NCBI GenBank assembly: GCA_023664865.1
Contig: JAMPEU010000010.1
Coordinates: 1-64,000 of the forward strand
DNA length: 64,000 nucleotides
Reading direction: 5' to 3'
From: Butyrivibrio sp.
GTDB taxonomy: Bacteria > Bacillota > Clostridia > Lachnospirales > Lachnospiraceae
Below are positions 1 through 8,217 of the stretch, in pieces (position 1 is the first letter of the stretch; each line of letters opens with the position of its first letter). A program made the translations under genes and the position numbers. Below the pieces are notes generated by a model. The model did no database searches, was not told the origin of the DNA, and was given only the letters and a program-made list of their open reading frames with translations.

Positions 1-886
1 TTTCCCCTACTATGATGCCGGAGCCGCTCGCCTGCGCTTCGCTCGTATATGTCTGTCCAAAATAGGATATTCTTTCGGTATAAGTATTATTAATAGATAC
101 TACAGCAGGCATAACTGAGGCAACCATATCCGATACGTCTAAAGCCGTTGCTGTAACATCTATCTCTGTTTCCTTTACAGAGCCTGATACCACCTCTTCG
201 GCAGTGTCCATAATTTCATCTGTTTCATCTAAAAGGGCATTTGTTACTTCCTCTTCTGGAATATGAACAGCTGTATTTTCCGTCTGCTCTACGGCATCAT
301 TCCCACCGGTAAGCGACTCTATCGCATAAAAGCCAAGTCCCGCGCAGATGCCAAATATCAATCCCAGTGAAACACACACTAACGCTTTCTTAAAATATCC
401 GTTTCCCTTTTTCTCTTTTTTTACTTTTTCCTTCTTTACTGCTGCGTAACTACTCTGATTCGTGTTTCCACTCTGGTAAACATTCCCGCTCTGATACGCA
501 TTTCCTGTTTGATATGTGCTTCCGGCCTGATACGCACTTCCATTTCGGTAAGTATTCCCGCTTTGGTACGCATTTCCTGTCTGATATGTGTTTGCGTTTT
601 GATGCGTACTTCCATATTGATAGCCTGTTGAGTTACTTCCGGTGCTTTGCCTGTAATTCTGATTCTGCCACGTCCCCTGCGCATACCTGTAATCATTTTG
701 CTGATTATTACTATAATGATTGTCGTTTACAGTTTGCGAACTGAATCTTCCTTCCGTAAGCCTTAAGCCTGCGCCGGTTACATTGTCACTACTATTTACG
801 GTATTGGCGCTACTTACATTGTCTGTACTGTTTACATTATTTTCCATCCCATTATTAACAATGTTCAAATCTTGTTCTTCATACAT
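1..886 (-). CDS. HtrA/DegP-like membrane-anchored serine protease, N-terminal part (runs off the window)
   Basis: Partial gene: the reading frame stays open from the ATG at 886 to base 1 (295 codons). AAGGGAG lies 8 nt before the ATG. Residues 1-160 are Asn/Gln/Tyr-rich and cytoplasmic, with about eight hexapeptide repeats of the form GNxYQS (residues 88-147), followed by a Lys-rich stretch. One membrane segment lies at about 164-190. After an acidic linker, the sequence near residue 255 (VASVMPAVVSI, then the GSGIIVG block) is the start of a trypsin-like HtrA protease domain. The catalytic triad and any PDZ domain lie outside the window. HtrA proteins of this layout act outside the membrane in quality control of exported proteins. 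glmS lies 115 nt upstream on the same strand. The family call is good; substrate unknown. Confidence 0.8.
   Translation of the reverse strand, partial: MYEEQDLNIVNNGMENNVNSTDNVSSANTVNSSDNVTGAGLRLTEGRFSSQTVNDNHYSNNQQNDYRYAQGTWQNQNYRQSTGSNSTGYQYGSTHQNANTYQTGNAYQSGNTYRNGSAYQAGSTYQTGNAYQSGNVYQSGNTNQSSYAAVKKEKVKKEKKGNGYFKKALVCVSLGLIFGICAGLGFYAIESLTGGNDAVEQTENTAVHIPEEEVTNALLDETDEIMDTAEEVVSGSVKETEIDVTATALDVSDMVASVMPAVVSINNTYTERISYFGQTYTSEAQASGSGIIVGE
445..625 (-). repeat. 18-nt coding tandem repeat (GNxYQS hexapeptides)
   Basis: About eight degenerate copies of an 18-bp unit inside the N-terminal, predicted cytoplasmic part of the HtrA-like gene. Each encodes a Gly-Asn/Ser-x-Tyr-Gln-x hexapeptide. 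Such repeats are prone to copy-number change between strains. Confidence 0.7.
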
Positions 887-1001
887 AATAAAAACTCCCT
901 TCAAGCAACTTTCTCATTGACTATGAGCACAGTATAGCTTCCAATTGTGAATAAATTGTGATAAAAATTTTTATTTTTTGTGTTTTTTATCCTATCAGCT
1001 T

Positions 1002-2828
1002 CTATTCAACAGTAACCGATTTTGCCAGATTTCTCGGCTTATCAACGTCGCAGCCTTTTCCTACCGCTACATAATATCCGAATAACTGCAGCGGAATAAT
1101 TGCGAGCGAATTGGCAAAATACGGATTGGTTTCCGGAATATATATTACATAATCTGCCGCTTTCTCAATTTCCTTATTAGCCTCGCAGGTAACTGCCAGT
1201 ACGAACGCACCTCTTGCTTTCACTTCTACCATATTGCTGATTGTCTTAGCGTATAAATCCGGCTGTGTGGATACCGCCGCCACTAAGGTTCCTTCTTCAA
1301 TCAGGGAAATCGTCCCATGCTTAAGTTCTCCTGCAGCATATGCCTCCGAATGTATATAGGAAATTTCCTTTAATTTAAGCGAACCCTCAAGAGATATTGC
1401 ATAGTCAATTCCGCGCCCTATAAAGAATACGTCCTTTGCACCGACATAGCGGTTTGCAAATTTCTGGATTTTAAGCTTATTGTTCAACAACAGCTCTATC
1501 TGGTCGGGCAGGCATTTTAAATCTTCCAACATGGATGCAAAATCTTTCTCAGATATCTTTCCCCTTACTTTTCCAAGCTTCATCGCTAACAGATATAATG
1601 CAATTAGCTGTGCGCTGTATGCCTTAGTCGTCGCTACCGCTATTTCAGGTCCCGCCCATGTATACATGACATTATCGGCTTCTCTTGCTATGGAACTTCC
1701 AACCACATTGACAATTCCAAGAACCTTAAAGCCTCTGGCTTTAGATTCCCTAAGCGCTGCCAGCGTATCGGCTGTCTCTCCTGACTGGCTGATTACTACC
1801 ACCATAGCCCCTTCTTCCAAAATCGGGTTACGATAACGAAACTCGGAAGCCAAGTCCACTTCCACGGGAATCCTTGCTATGCCTTCCAGCACATACTTGC
1901 CTGTCATTCCGGCATGATAGGCGGAACCGCAGGCAACAATATGTATTTTACTAATTTTCTTTAACTCATCATCTGACATATTCAGTTCTTCTATTACGAT
2001 ATCGTTTCCTTTGACTCTGGGAGTCAATGTATCTGAAACGGTTTTGGGCTGCTCATACATCTCTTTTAACATAAAATGCTCATATCCGGCTTTTTCCGCC
2101 GCATTCGCGTCCCAGTCAATCATAACCGGCTCTTTCTTAATCTCCTCTTCATCCACGGTATAAAAGTGCATATGGTCGGTACGCAGCCTTACTACTTCCT
2201 GATTATCCACATAATATACTTTTCTGGTATATTTCAAAATCGCGGGTACATCAGAGGCGATAAAGCAGCCGTCCCCATTCTGGCCTACTATGAGCGGACT
2301 GTCCTTCCTTGCAGCAAAAATCTGATCCGGACAGTCAGCAAACATAATGCCAAGCGCATATGAACCTTCTACTCTGTGAAGCACTTTAGATACCGTTTCT
2401 AAAGGATTCCCCTTATAATAGTAATCCAATAAATGAGCCAATACTTCCGTATCTGTTTCTGAACGGAATTTATAGCCCTTTCCTGTTAATTTCTTTCTAA
2501 GCTGTATATAATTTTCTATAATTCCGTTGTGAACCACGGCAATAGTTTCAGACTCATTAAAATGCGGATGTGCATTCACATCGCTGGGCGCTCCGTGGGT
2601 TGCCCATCTGGTATGTCCTATGCCGCATAGACCAGGCATGCTTTCGCCGCCATGAGTCATATTTTCAAGTATTTTAAGCCTGCCTACCGACTTCTGAATA
2701 TTTATTTTCTCTCCGTCATACACAGCCATTCCTGCAGAGTCATATCCCCTATACTCAAGCCGTGATAAACCGTCCAAAATAATCGGAGCCGCCTGTTTAG
2801 TTCCGATATATCCCACTATTCCACACAT
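1002..2828 (-). CDS. glmS: Glutamine--fructose-6-phosphate aminotransferase (isomerizing)
   Basis: Makes glucosamine-6-phosphate from fructose-6-phosphate and glutamine, the entry step to UDP-GlcNAc for peptidoglycan and wall polymers; cytoplasmic. 608 residues, normal for the family. It begins Met-Cys-Gly-Ile-Val, which puts the nucleophilic Cys at position 2 of a class-II glutamine amidotransferase domain (1 to about 220). Two SIS sugar-isomerase domains follow (for example the SQSGETADT motif), and the protein ends in the conserved KSVTVE. I chose this Met because Cys must be N-terminal after Met removal; the frame stays open for 22 further codons upstream. AGGAG lies before the start, one base after the stop of the preceding glycosyltransferase, so the two are probably translationally coupled. 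There is no leader able to hold a glmS ribozyme. Confidence 0.97.
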   Translation of the reverse strand: MCGIVGYIGTKQAAPIILDGLSRLEYRGYDSAGMAVYDGEKINIQKSVGRLKILENMTHGGESMPGLCGIGHTRWATHGAPSDVNAHPHFNESETIAVVHNGIIENYIQLRKKLTGKGYKFRSETDTEVLAHLLDYYYKGNPLETVSKVLHRVEGSYALGIMFADCPDQIFAARKDSPLIVGQNGDGCFIASDVPAILKYTRKVYYVDNQEVVRLRTDHMHFYTVDEEEIKKEPVMIDWDANAAEKAGYEHFMLKEMYEQPKTVSDTLTPRVKGNDIVIEELNMSDDELKKISKIHIVACGSAYHAGMTGKYVLEGIARIPVEVDLASEFRYRNPILEEGAMVVVISQSGETADTLAALRESKARGFKVLGIVNVVGSSIAREADNVMYTWAGPEIAVATTKAYSAQLIALYLLAMKLGKVRGKISEKDFASMLEDLKCLPDQIELLLNNKLKIQKFANRYVGAKDVFFIGRGIDYAISLEGSLKLKEISYIHSEAYAAGELKHGTISLIEEGTLVAAVSTQPDLYAKTISNMVEVKARGAFVLAVTCEANKEIEKAADYVIYIPETNPYFANSLAIIPLQLFGYYVAVGKGCDVDKPRNLAKSVTVE

Positions 2829-2829
2829 T

Positions 2830-3852
2830 TTATAATTTTTCTCCTCTCCTTGCCAACTCTTCTTCCGAGCGTCCATATCCCTTGGTCGCATCAATTCCTT
2901 TATTTGCCTTAATCAGACTGTCCTGCTCCCAATATTCCTTACTTGCAGAGCATTTCAAAATAAGCTTTGCCGGAAGCTTCTTATAGTTTTTACCGGCAAG
3001 ATAGCCCATATACTTAAATCCGCTCTTAATAATGACGTTGGGGATTTGCTTTTTCTGTTTTGTATCCTTTAAATATGAAATTGTCGCATTTACCAGTTTG
3101 ATACCTTCTGATTCTGAAGGAATATCTGCAAAAACCTCAGGATGATCCGCTTGGGATACTCCTAAATCAAAGTTTCTTCTAAACTGCTCCATGTTGCTAT
3201 AGTCATGCGAGTGGTACACCCTTGCCTCCGGCTGATAAGAAATGGCATAGTCGTTTTTTATAGCCCCGGCAGCAAAAATCATATCTTCATTAAATATAGT
3301 ATGATTTATGAATCCGCCTAACGAATCAAAAATCTTTCTTTTATATGCCGCACACACATTAGAGCAGAAAAAAGTTTTAATTCCCAGCTTTTCAATATCT
3401 GCTTTAGTTTTTATGCTTTTCCCCTCAGGATAATTAAAATTTCTGGTGTAGCGCTCCGCTGCCGAACAAGCGTCGTCCGCAAGCTGCCTTCCGTATGCTA
3501 TTGCCACATTCTCCGGCTCTAGCGCCTCAAGCAGCTTCTCAACCATATATTCATCCGCCGGGACCGCATCCTGAGTCATCATAATGAATACTTCCGCATC
3601 AGAATAGCTGACCGCCTGATTTCTGGTGCGTCCATGATCGTACTCCCGCTTTGAGAGATGCCTTACCAATACATTCCTGTACTTTTTAGAAAAAGAAGTG
3701 CCATAAGTCAATCTGTCAAAATATTTCTGTTCCGTATTCATAATAATAATGCGATTAATGGAAACTGTCTGATTTTCCAGCATTTCCATTAATTTCAAAA
3801 ACTTGCCGTCCGGCTTATACGTCGGGATAATGACGTCAACGCTGTCTATCAA
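2830..3852 (-). CDS. GT2 glycosyltransferase, rhamnosyltransferase-like
   Basis: Family 2 glycosyltransferase of about 340 residues. It starts with DVIIPTYKPD, the beta-strand opening of a GT-A fold. It also has the KREYDHGRTRNQA block and the MTQDAVP segment (the DxD-like position), both typical of rhamnosyltransferases of the RfbF/RgpB kind that extend lipid-linked glycans at the inner membrane face. I place the start at TTG 3852-3850 because AGGGGG sits 6-7 nt upstream. An in-frame ATG at 3894 has no ribosome binding site. The stop is one base before glmS. It lies downstream of the LCP gene, separated by a hairpin, so it may have its own weak promoter or be read through. Rhamnose as substrate is inferred from motif similarity and from rfbABC in the window. 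Confidence 0.8.
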   Translation of the reverse strand: MIDSVDVIIPTYKPDGKFLKLMEMLENQTVSINRIIIMNTEQKYFDRLTYGTSFSKKYRNVLVRHLSKREYDHGRTRNQAVSYSDAEVFIMMTQDAVPADEYMVEKLLEALEPENVAIAYGRQLADDACSAAERYTRNFNYPEGKSIKTKADIEKLGIKTFFCSNVCAAYKRKIFDSLGGFINHTIFNEDMIFAAGAIKNDYAISYQPEARVYHSHDYSNMEQFRRNFDLGVSQADHPEVFADIPSESEGIKLVNATISYLKDTKQKKQIPNVIIKSGFKYMGYLAGKNYKKLPAKLILKCSASKEYWEQDSLIKANKGIDATKGYGRSEEELARRGEKL

Positions 3853-3918
3853 ATTTTTACCCCCTACACCAATATATACTTTAAACCAGCACATTAATAC
3901 ATATTATATAATATCATG

Positions 3919-3944
3919 AAAGGGGCTGAATTACCAGCCCCTTT
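3919..3944 (-). terminator. Hairpin, likely terminator after the LCP gene
   Basis: Perfect 10-bp inverted repeat (AAAGGGGCTG / CAGCCCCTTT) with a 6-nt loop, 30 nt after the LCP stop. The U-tract is short on both strands, so termination may be partial. Confidence 0.6.
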
Positions 3945-3973
3945 GCTTTTCTATTGCCTATTAATAACAGGTG

Positions 3974-5146
3974 TTAGTCTACTTTTGGATACTTAGCGTA
4001 ATCCTCCGCAATTACTTTGCTGCACTCTTTTACAGTATCAGACGGATCATAGTTCTCAACGCCAAACAGGAATTCATGCAGCCATGCAACATTTTCCGTC
4101 AAATCTATCGGCGCTATGCAGGCGCCTTTCTTCGGATGAGCCATATCAGCCCACTTCCCGTCAGCCGGGAAACCTGCGGTCTCTACAATATTATATTTGC
4201 TAATATCCTTTAACAGTTCAAGTATTTCGTCTAAGCTGAGTGAAGTATACACTTCATTGAAAACACTGGTCGCAGTTTGTTCAAGTGAAGATACCGACGC
4301 TTTCTTTGCCTGATCCGCGACTGCCATTAAGACCTGCCTCTGATGCATTGCACGATCCAAATCGCCTCGCGGGAGGCCATAACGTATACGACAGTATGCT
4401 GTCGCCTGAAGCCCGTTAAGAACCTGATATCCCGGACTCTCTACCTTTGTGTAGCTACGTTTCAAATTCTCAGAGATAGTCAACTGATAATTATTTAAGT
4501 GGATAATCTCATTGCTCTGCACATCGATGTATACGCCGCCAAGGGCATCAATTGCATCCGTCAGGCCTGCAAAACCTACCGTAACAAAATCCGTAATGTT
4601 CAAATCCAGATTCATATTAAGCATATTCATTGCCATCTCAGGGCCGCCGCTATTATAAGCGGAATTACATTTAGTATAAGTATCATTGCTCAGATTCAGG
4701 TAAGTATCACGGTATACGGATACCAGTCTGCAATCGCCTGTGTCCTGATTAATCGACGCAATCATAATCGTGTCGCTTCGGGTATTCTTCGTTAATGCCC
4801 CGGCAGTAGAATCAACGCCGAACAATGCGATATTGCGGTATCCGCGCAGAGTCGTCTCTTCCGCCTCTTTAACCTGTTGGTTGATTACAATATCTTCCTC
4901 ATTTATCTCCACACGCCTTTCAGGCTTAATTTTCAACACTTCCCACAAAACCATCACCATAACTACAAGAACAAGGATTTCTGCGGTGAAAAATATTATT
5001 CTTCTTCTTGTCTTCTTCGCCTGTTCTTTTTTGCTGAGTTCTTTCTTTACCGGCTTTTTAGCAGGCTTCTTTCCTGTCGGCTTTTGAGAAGGTTTCTTTG
5101 TAGTTCTTCTTTCATCATCATACGCATCTTTATTATTTTTTGTCAT
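3974..5146 (-). CDS. LytR-CpsA-Psr (LCP) family wall-polymer ligase
   Basis: LCP proteins move finished glycopolymers from a polyprenyl-diphosphate carrier to peptidoglycan outside the membrane. This 390-residue protein has a Lys/Arg-rich cytoplasmic tail (1-47), one membrane segment (about 48-71) and an extracellular LCP domain from about 101. That domain shows the expected Asp112, the RSD at 123-125 and the VYRD at 144-147, which hold the lipid diphosphate and metal. The start at 5146 follows AGGGAG by 8 nt; an upstream in-frame ATG lacks a binding site. The gene has its own promoter (5211-5238) and a hairpin behind it, so it can be expressed apart from the large operon ending at 5329. It is the probable anchoring enzyme for the polymer built by the neighbouring genes. 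Confidence 0.92.
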   Translation of the reverse strand: MTKNNKDAYDDERRTTKKPSQKPTGKKPAKKPVKKELSKKEQAKKTRRRIIFFTAEILVLVVMVMVLWEVLKIKPERRVEINEEDIVINQQVKEAEETTLRGYRNIALFGVDSTAGALTKNTRSDTIMIASINQDTGDCRLVSVYRDTYLNLSNDTYTKCNSAYNSGGPEMAMNMLNMNLDLNITDFVTVGFAGLTDAIDALGGVYIDVQSNEIIHLNNYQLTISENLKRSYTKVESPGYQVLNGLQATAYCRIRYGLPRGDLDRAMHQRQVLMAVADQAKKASVSSLEQTATSVFNEVYTSLSLDEILELLKDISKYNIVETAGFPADGKWADMAHPKKGACIAPIDLTENVAWLHEFLFGVENYDPSDTVKECSKVIAEDYAKYPKVD

Positions 5147-5210
5147 ATCATGTACTCCCTTTACATCCTGTTTTTGCACACGTCACAAAATAATGCGACT
5201 ACCTTCTAAG

Positions 5211-5238
5211 ATTATACTACATATTGTAATAATTGCAA
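5211..5238 (-). promoter_or_regulatory. Sigma-A-type promoter of the LCP gene
   Basis: On the minus strand, TTGCAA (5238-5233), a 16-bp spacer and a perfect TATAAT (5216-5211), about 65 nt before the LCP start codon. Confidence 0.6.
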
Positions 5239-5328
5239 CAACTTTGTAATAAATTTGCCGTTTTTTACAAATTCTTAAGAAATTTCCGCGAAAAATACGT
5301 ATATCATGCCATTTATATTATTATCTCT

Positions 5329-6738
5329 TTAGTATGCGTTTTTATTTATGAAGCCTTTGAAGATAGTTAAAAACATAATCTTGATATCAAAGGCAAGCGT
5401 CCAATTCTCAATATAAAAAATATCGTACTCTATACGACGTTTAATCGAGGTATCGCCACGATATCCGTTAATCTGCGCCCAGCCTGTCAGACCCGGCTTA
5501 ACCTGATGCTTTACCATATACCTTGGTATTTCCTCTTTAAATTTCTCTACAAACTGCGGCCTTTCCGGCCTGGGTCCTACCACGCTCATATCGCCCTTCA
5601 AAATGTTAAAAAGCTGTGGCAACTCGTCCATGCTTGTCTTACGCAGCAGTTTTCCCACCTTGGTAACGCGAGGATCATTTTTTACAGTCCAGCCGCTCTT
5701 CTCAGTGCTTGACTTCTGAATTTCCATCGTCCTGAACTTATACATCTCAAACGGTTTATTATGCAGCCCGATCCTCTCCTGTTTAAATATAACCGGTCCT
5801 TTGCTACTGCATTTAATCGCAATCGCCGCAATAAGCATAACCGGCGAGAATACCACGGCTCCAATTAACGACACTACGATATCCACTATTCTTTTGATGA
5901 TACGGTTTAAAGTATTCGTAAGCGGCACATAACGTATATTTACGACTGAAAGCCCCATCATATCCTCCGTATACGGCTTGCTTGGGAAAAGACTGTGGTA
6001 ATCAGGTATGAACTTAGTATGCACGCCGGATTTCTCACACAACGCCACTATTTTCTCCAGACGGTCGTAGTCGCCAAGGGATAATGTAATCGCAATTTCA
6101 TCCAGCTTGTTTTCCGGCAGGATATAGAGCAGATTGTCAATCGAGCCTATTACCTTTACGCCTTTATATACCGCGCCTCTTGGTACGTTATCGTCTAAAA
6201 TTCCGCGTATCACATATCCCCATTGGGGATTGGAGTCGATTCTTTTTATATATTCCTCCGCTGCTCTTGAATAACCAACCAGTAAAATATATTTCAGGTT
6301 AAAGCCTTTATTTCTAAGGCGTTGGAGCGCCATCCTGATTACGGAGCGGTATATAGCCGTAAATGCTATATTAAAAACATAAAACATCGCCATCATGCTA
6401 CGCGAAAAGTCCATCTGCTTAACTGCGTACATTCCGACCATCAGCATTATAACCCCGACCGTATTTGCCTGAATAATATTAATAATCTCATACTTATGTG
6501 CAGTCGCCCGTTTGGGCGTATACAGCTTAAAATAGTAACACAGGATCACATAACCCGGCACGATAAAATAAAGCATCTCAAAATAGGTGTTCTGTGAAAG
6601 CACTCCTATCGCCGGATCCATATCGGAAAATGGGCTTTCAAACTTCAAATACCACGCAAGAATATAAGAAATAGCGACAACGATTGCATCTAATAACAGA
6701 TGTAATCTATTGAAATATTTCTGATTGTCTTTGATCAT
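5329..6738 (-). CDS. Undecaprenyl-phosphate sugar phosphotransferase (initiating enzyme)
   Basis: Polyprenyl glycosylphosphotransferase of the WbaP/PssY class, 469 residues. It loads the first sugar-1-phosphate onto undecaprenyl phosphate and so starts the polymer. About four N-terminal membrane segments (9-130) are followed by a Rossmann-like CoA-binding-type middle region, a further membrane helix near 290, and the catalytic bacterial sugar transferase domain. That domain carries KFRTM, DELPQ, VGPRPE and the PGLTGWAQ motif. The start at 6738 is 7 nt after AAGGGGG; an upstream in-frame ATG has no binding site. It is the last gene of the long operon, 17 nt after a GT2 gene. Glucose or galactose is the usual substrate; here it is not determined. 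Confidence 0.92.
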   Translation of the reverse strand: MIKDNQKYFNRLHLLLDAIVVAISYILAWYLKFESPFSDMDPAIGVLSQNTYFEMLYFIVPGYVILCYYFKLYTPKRATAHKYEIINIIQANTVGVIMLMVGMYAVKQMDFSRSMMAMFYVFNIAFTAIYRSVIRMALQRLRNKGFNLKYILLVGYSRAAEEYIKRIDSNPQWGYVIRGILDDNVPRGAVYKGVKVIGSIDNLLYILPENKLDEIAITLSLGDYDRLEKIVALCEKSGVHTKFIPDYHSLFPSKPYTEDMMGLSVVNIRYVPLTNTLNRIIKRIVDIVVSLIGAVVFSPVMLIAAIAIKCSSKGPVIFKQERIGLHNKPFEMYKFRTMEIQKSSTEKSGWTVKNDPRVTKVGKLLRKTSMDELPQLFNILKGDMSVVGPRPERPQFVEKFKEEIPRYMVKHQVKPGLTGWAQINGYRGDTSIKRRIEYDIFYIENWTLAFDIKIMFLTIFKGFINKNAY

Positions 6739-6755
6739 TGATAAGCCCCCTTTCC

Positions 6756-8156
6756 CTAGAGTTTTATCGTAATCTGCGGATTCCACACGACCAGATATCC
6801 CAACCTTGCCGCAGCCTCTCCCAGCTTCAGGCTGAGTTTACGGTATCCTTCCTCATCACACAAAATTCCGGAAACATCTGCCAGATTTTGCTTTCCGCTT
6901 TCTCTATAGGTAACATGCGTTATTTCTTCAAATACAGGCTGTAATTCACTTCTTACGCGCATACAGCGTATATCCACCGCCGCACAGTCCTGAATAAGGG
7001 CCGCCCTATGAGTCCTTCCGCCACTGTATTCCTTATGGACTCCTACATACAGCCTTTCTCCATTTTCATTATATATCCCCGACATTATTTTATTCTGCCC
7101 GTTCAAAATCCTTCCGCCTATAATGCCTATATCCAAACGGGCAGAAAACATATCGGGCAGATATTCTATTCTGTAAAATCCCAGATGCAATGAATGGCTT
7201 GTCTGAGTTTTCCAACCCTGCTTTTCACAAAAATCCGCTAAAGCCGCTTTACCTGCTTCATATGCGTATGACTTGCTTGCGGTGTTTTCCGCCGTAGAAT
7301 TTTCATGACAACGCCAGTGGTACAGAACCTTAGACACATGAAGCACACTCTTATTCAACTCATTGGCATCCGTCTTTCCTTTTGATGAAAGTAATCTGCC
7401 TATAATTCTTAATACCAAATCATAGTCTTGAGCGCCGTCGTATCTGCTCCGTAATTTTAAGTTTTTCATCATAGCAGCATCTGTCACCATAAAATGACAG
7501 ATGTAATTATTGGACAATATCAAGTCCAGATTAAAATCATATTTTCTATTTACGTCTTTATATACATTTGTGCCGCTATCAAACTTATCCTCGTCAGAAT
7601 ATACCAGCACTGGCTTATTCCCTTTCTTTTCCGCCTTATAAATAACGCTTGCTATTTCATATAGCGCGTCCGCGCTGAGAACATCGTCATGATCCAGCAA
7701 TCCGATATAATCTCCCTCGGCAGCCTCAATGCCTGTGTTAGTGTTCTCGGATATTCCCTTGTTCTCCATCAGGCGAATATACCTGATTCGTCTCTCATGC
7801 CCTTTCTCTTGATATTCTGATACTATTTCCTCTACGCAGCCGCTTGCGCTGGCATCGGCAATAATAAGCTCCCATCTTTCATAACTTTGCTTTCTGACTG
7901 AATCTATTAGCGCACGCATATATTCTTCCTTAGTTTCATATGCGGGCACTACAATGCTAAACCTATATGGAAATTCTTTCCAGCCCCTTTTTTGCGCTGC
8001 CAGTACATCTCCTTTAGGCTCTTCATATATATAATCTGATTTTCTTTCTTCCTCTATTCGTTCCCTTGCCGCATAATATACTTGTCGGATTCCATTTTTT
8101 TGTAAATAATTTATGGTTTTCCTAATATTTGCCGTATTAAAAAGATGATTGCCCAT
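6756..8156 (-). CDS. GT2 glycosyltransferase, single domain with C-terminal extension
   Basis: 466 residues. After about 70 N-terminal residues, a GT-A domain starts with FSIVVPAYET and carries the acidic LLDHDD metal motif and the YSDEDKFD block. A later YDGAQDYDLVLR segment is typical of large wall-polymer GT2 enzymes. The C-terminal 130 residues have no glycosyltransferase motif and resemble the degenerate tails of such proteins. Its first domain is closely similar in layout to that of the enzyme at 9986-11941, so the two are probably paralogues with different acceptors. It probably acts on lipid-linked chains at the cytoplasmic face. GGGGA precedes the ATG closely (4-5 nt). Substrate unknown. 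Confidence 0.85.
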   Translation of the reverse strand: MGNHLFNTANIRKTINYLQKNGIRQVYYAARERIEEERKSDYIYEEPKGDVLAAQKRGWKEFPYRFSIVVPAYETKEEYMRALIDSVRKQSYERWELIIADASASGCVEEIVSEYQEKGHERRIRYIRLMENKGISENTNTGIEAAEGDYIGLLDHDDVLSADALYEIASVIYKAEKKGNKPVLVYSDEDKFDSGTNVYKDVNRKYDFNLDLILSNNYICHFMVTDAAMMKNLKLRSRYDGAQDYDLVLRIIGRLLSSKGKTDANELNKSVLHVSKVLYHWRCHENSTAENTASKSYAYEAGKAALADFCEKQGWKTQTSHSLHLGFYRIEYLPDMFSARLDIGIIGGRILNGQNKIMSGIYNENGERLYVGVHKEYSGGRTHRAALIQDCAAVDIRCMRVRSELQPVFEEITHVTYRESGKQNLADVSGILCDEEGYRKLSLKLGEAAARLGYLVVWNPQITIKL

Positions 8157-8170
8157 TTTTCCCCGATAGT

Positions 8171-8204
8171 ATAGAATCGCCCTAAAGCATCAGGACGATT
8201 CTAT
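8171..8204. terminator. Intergenic hairpin (attenuator-like)
   Basis: Inverted repeat ATAGAATCG / CGATTCTAT extended by CCT / AGG past one mismatch, with an 8-nt loop, between the phosphoglucomutase stop and the next gene. The U-rich side is on the plus strand, so on the minus strand it may only stabilise or attenuate the operon message. Confidence 0.4.
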
Positions 8205-8217
8205 CTTCTTTTAATTA

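Noticed and set aside
2829-2894. Longer N-terminus for GlmS
   Set aside because: The enzyme needs Cys as the first residue after Met; the upstream 22 codons overlap the preceding gene and would block the active site.
3853-3894. ATG start 14 codons upstream for the rhamnosyltransferase-like gene
   Set aside because: No ribosome binding site precedes it, while AGGGGG sits well placed before the TTG at 3852.
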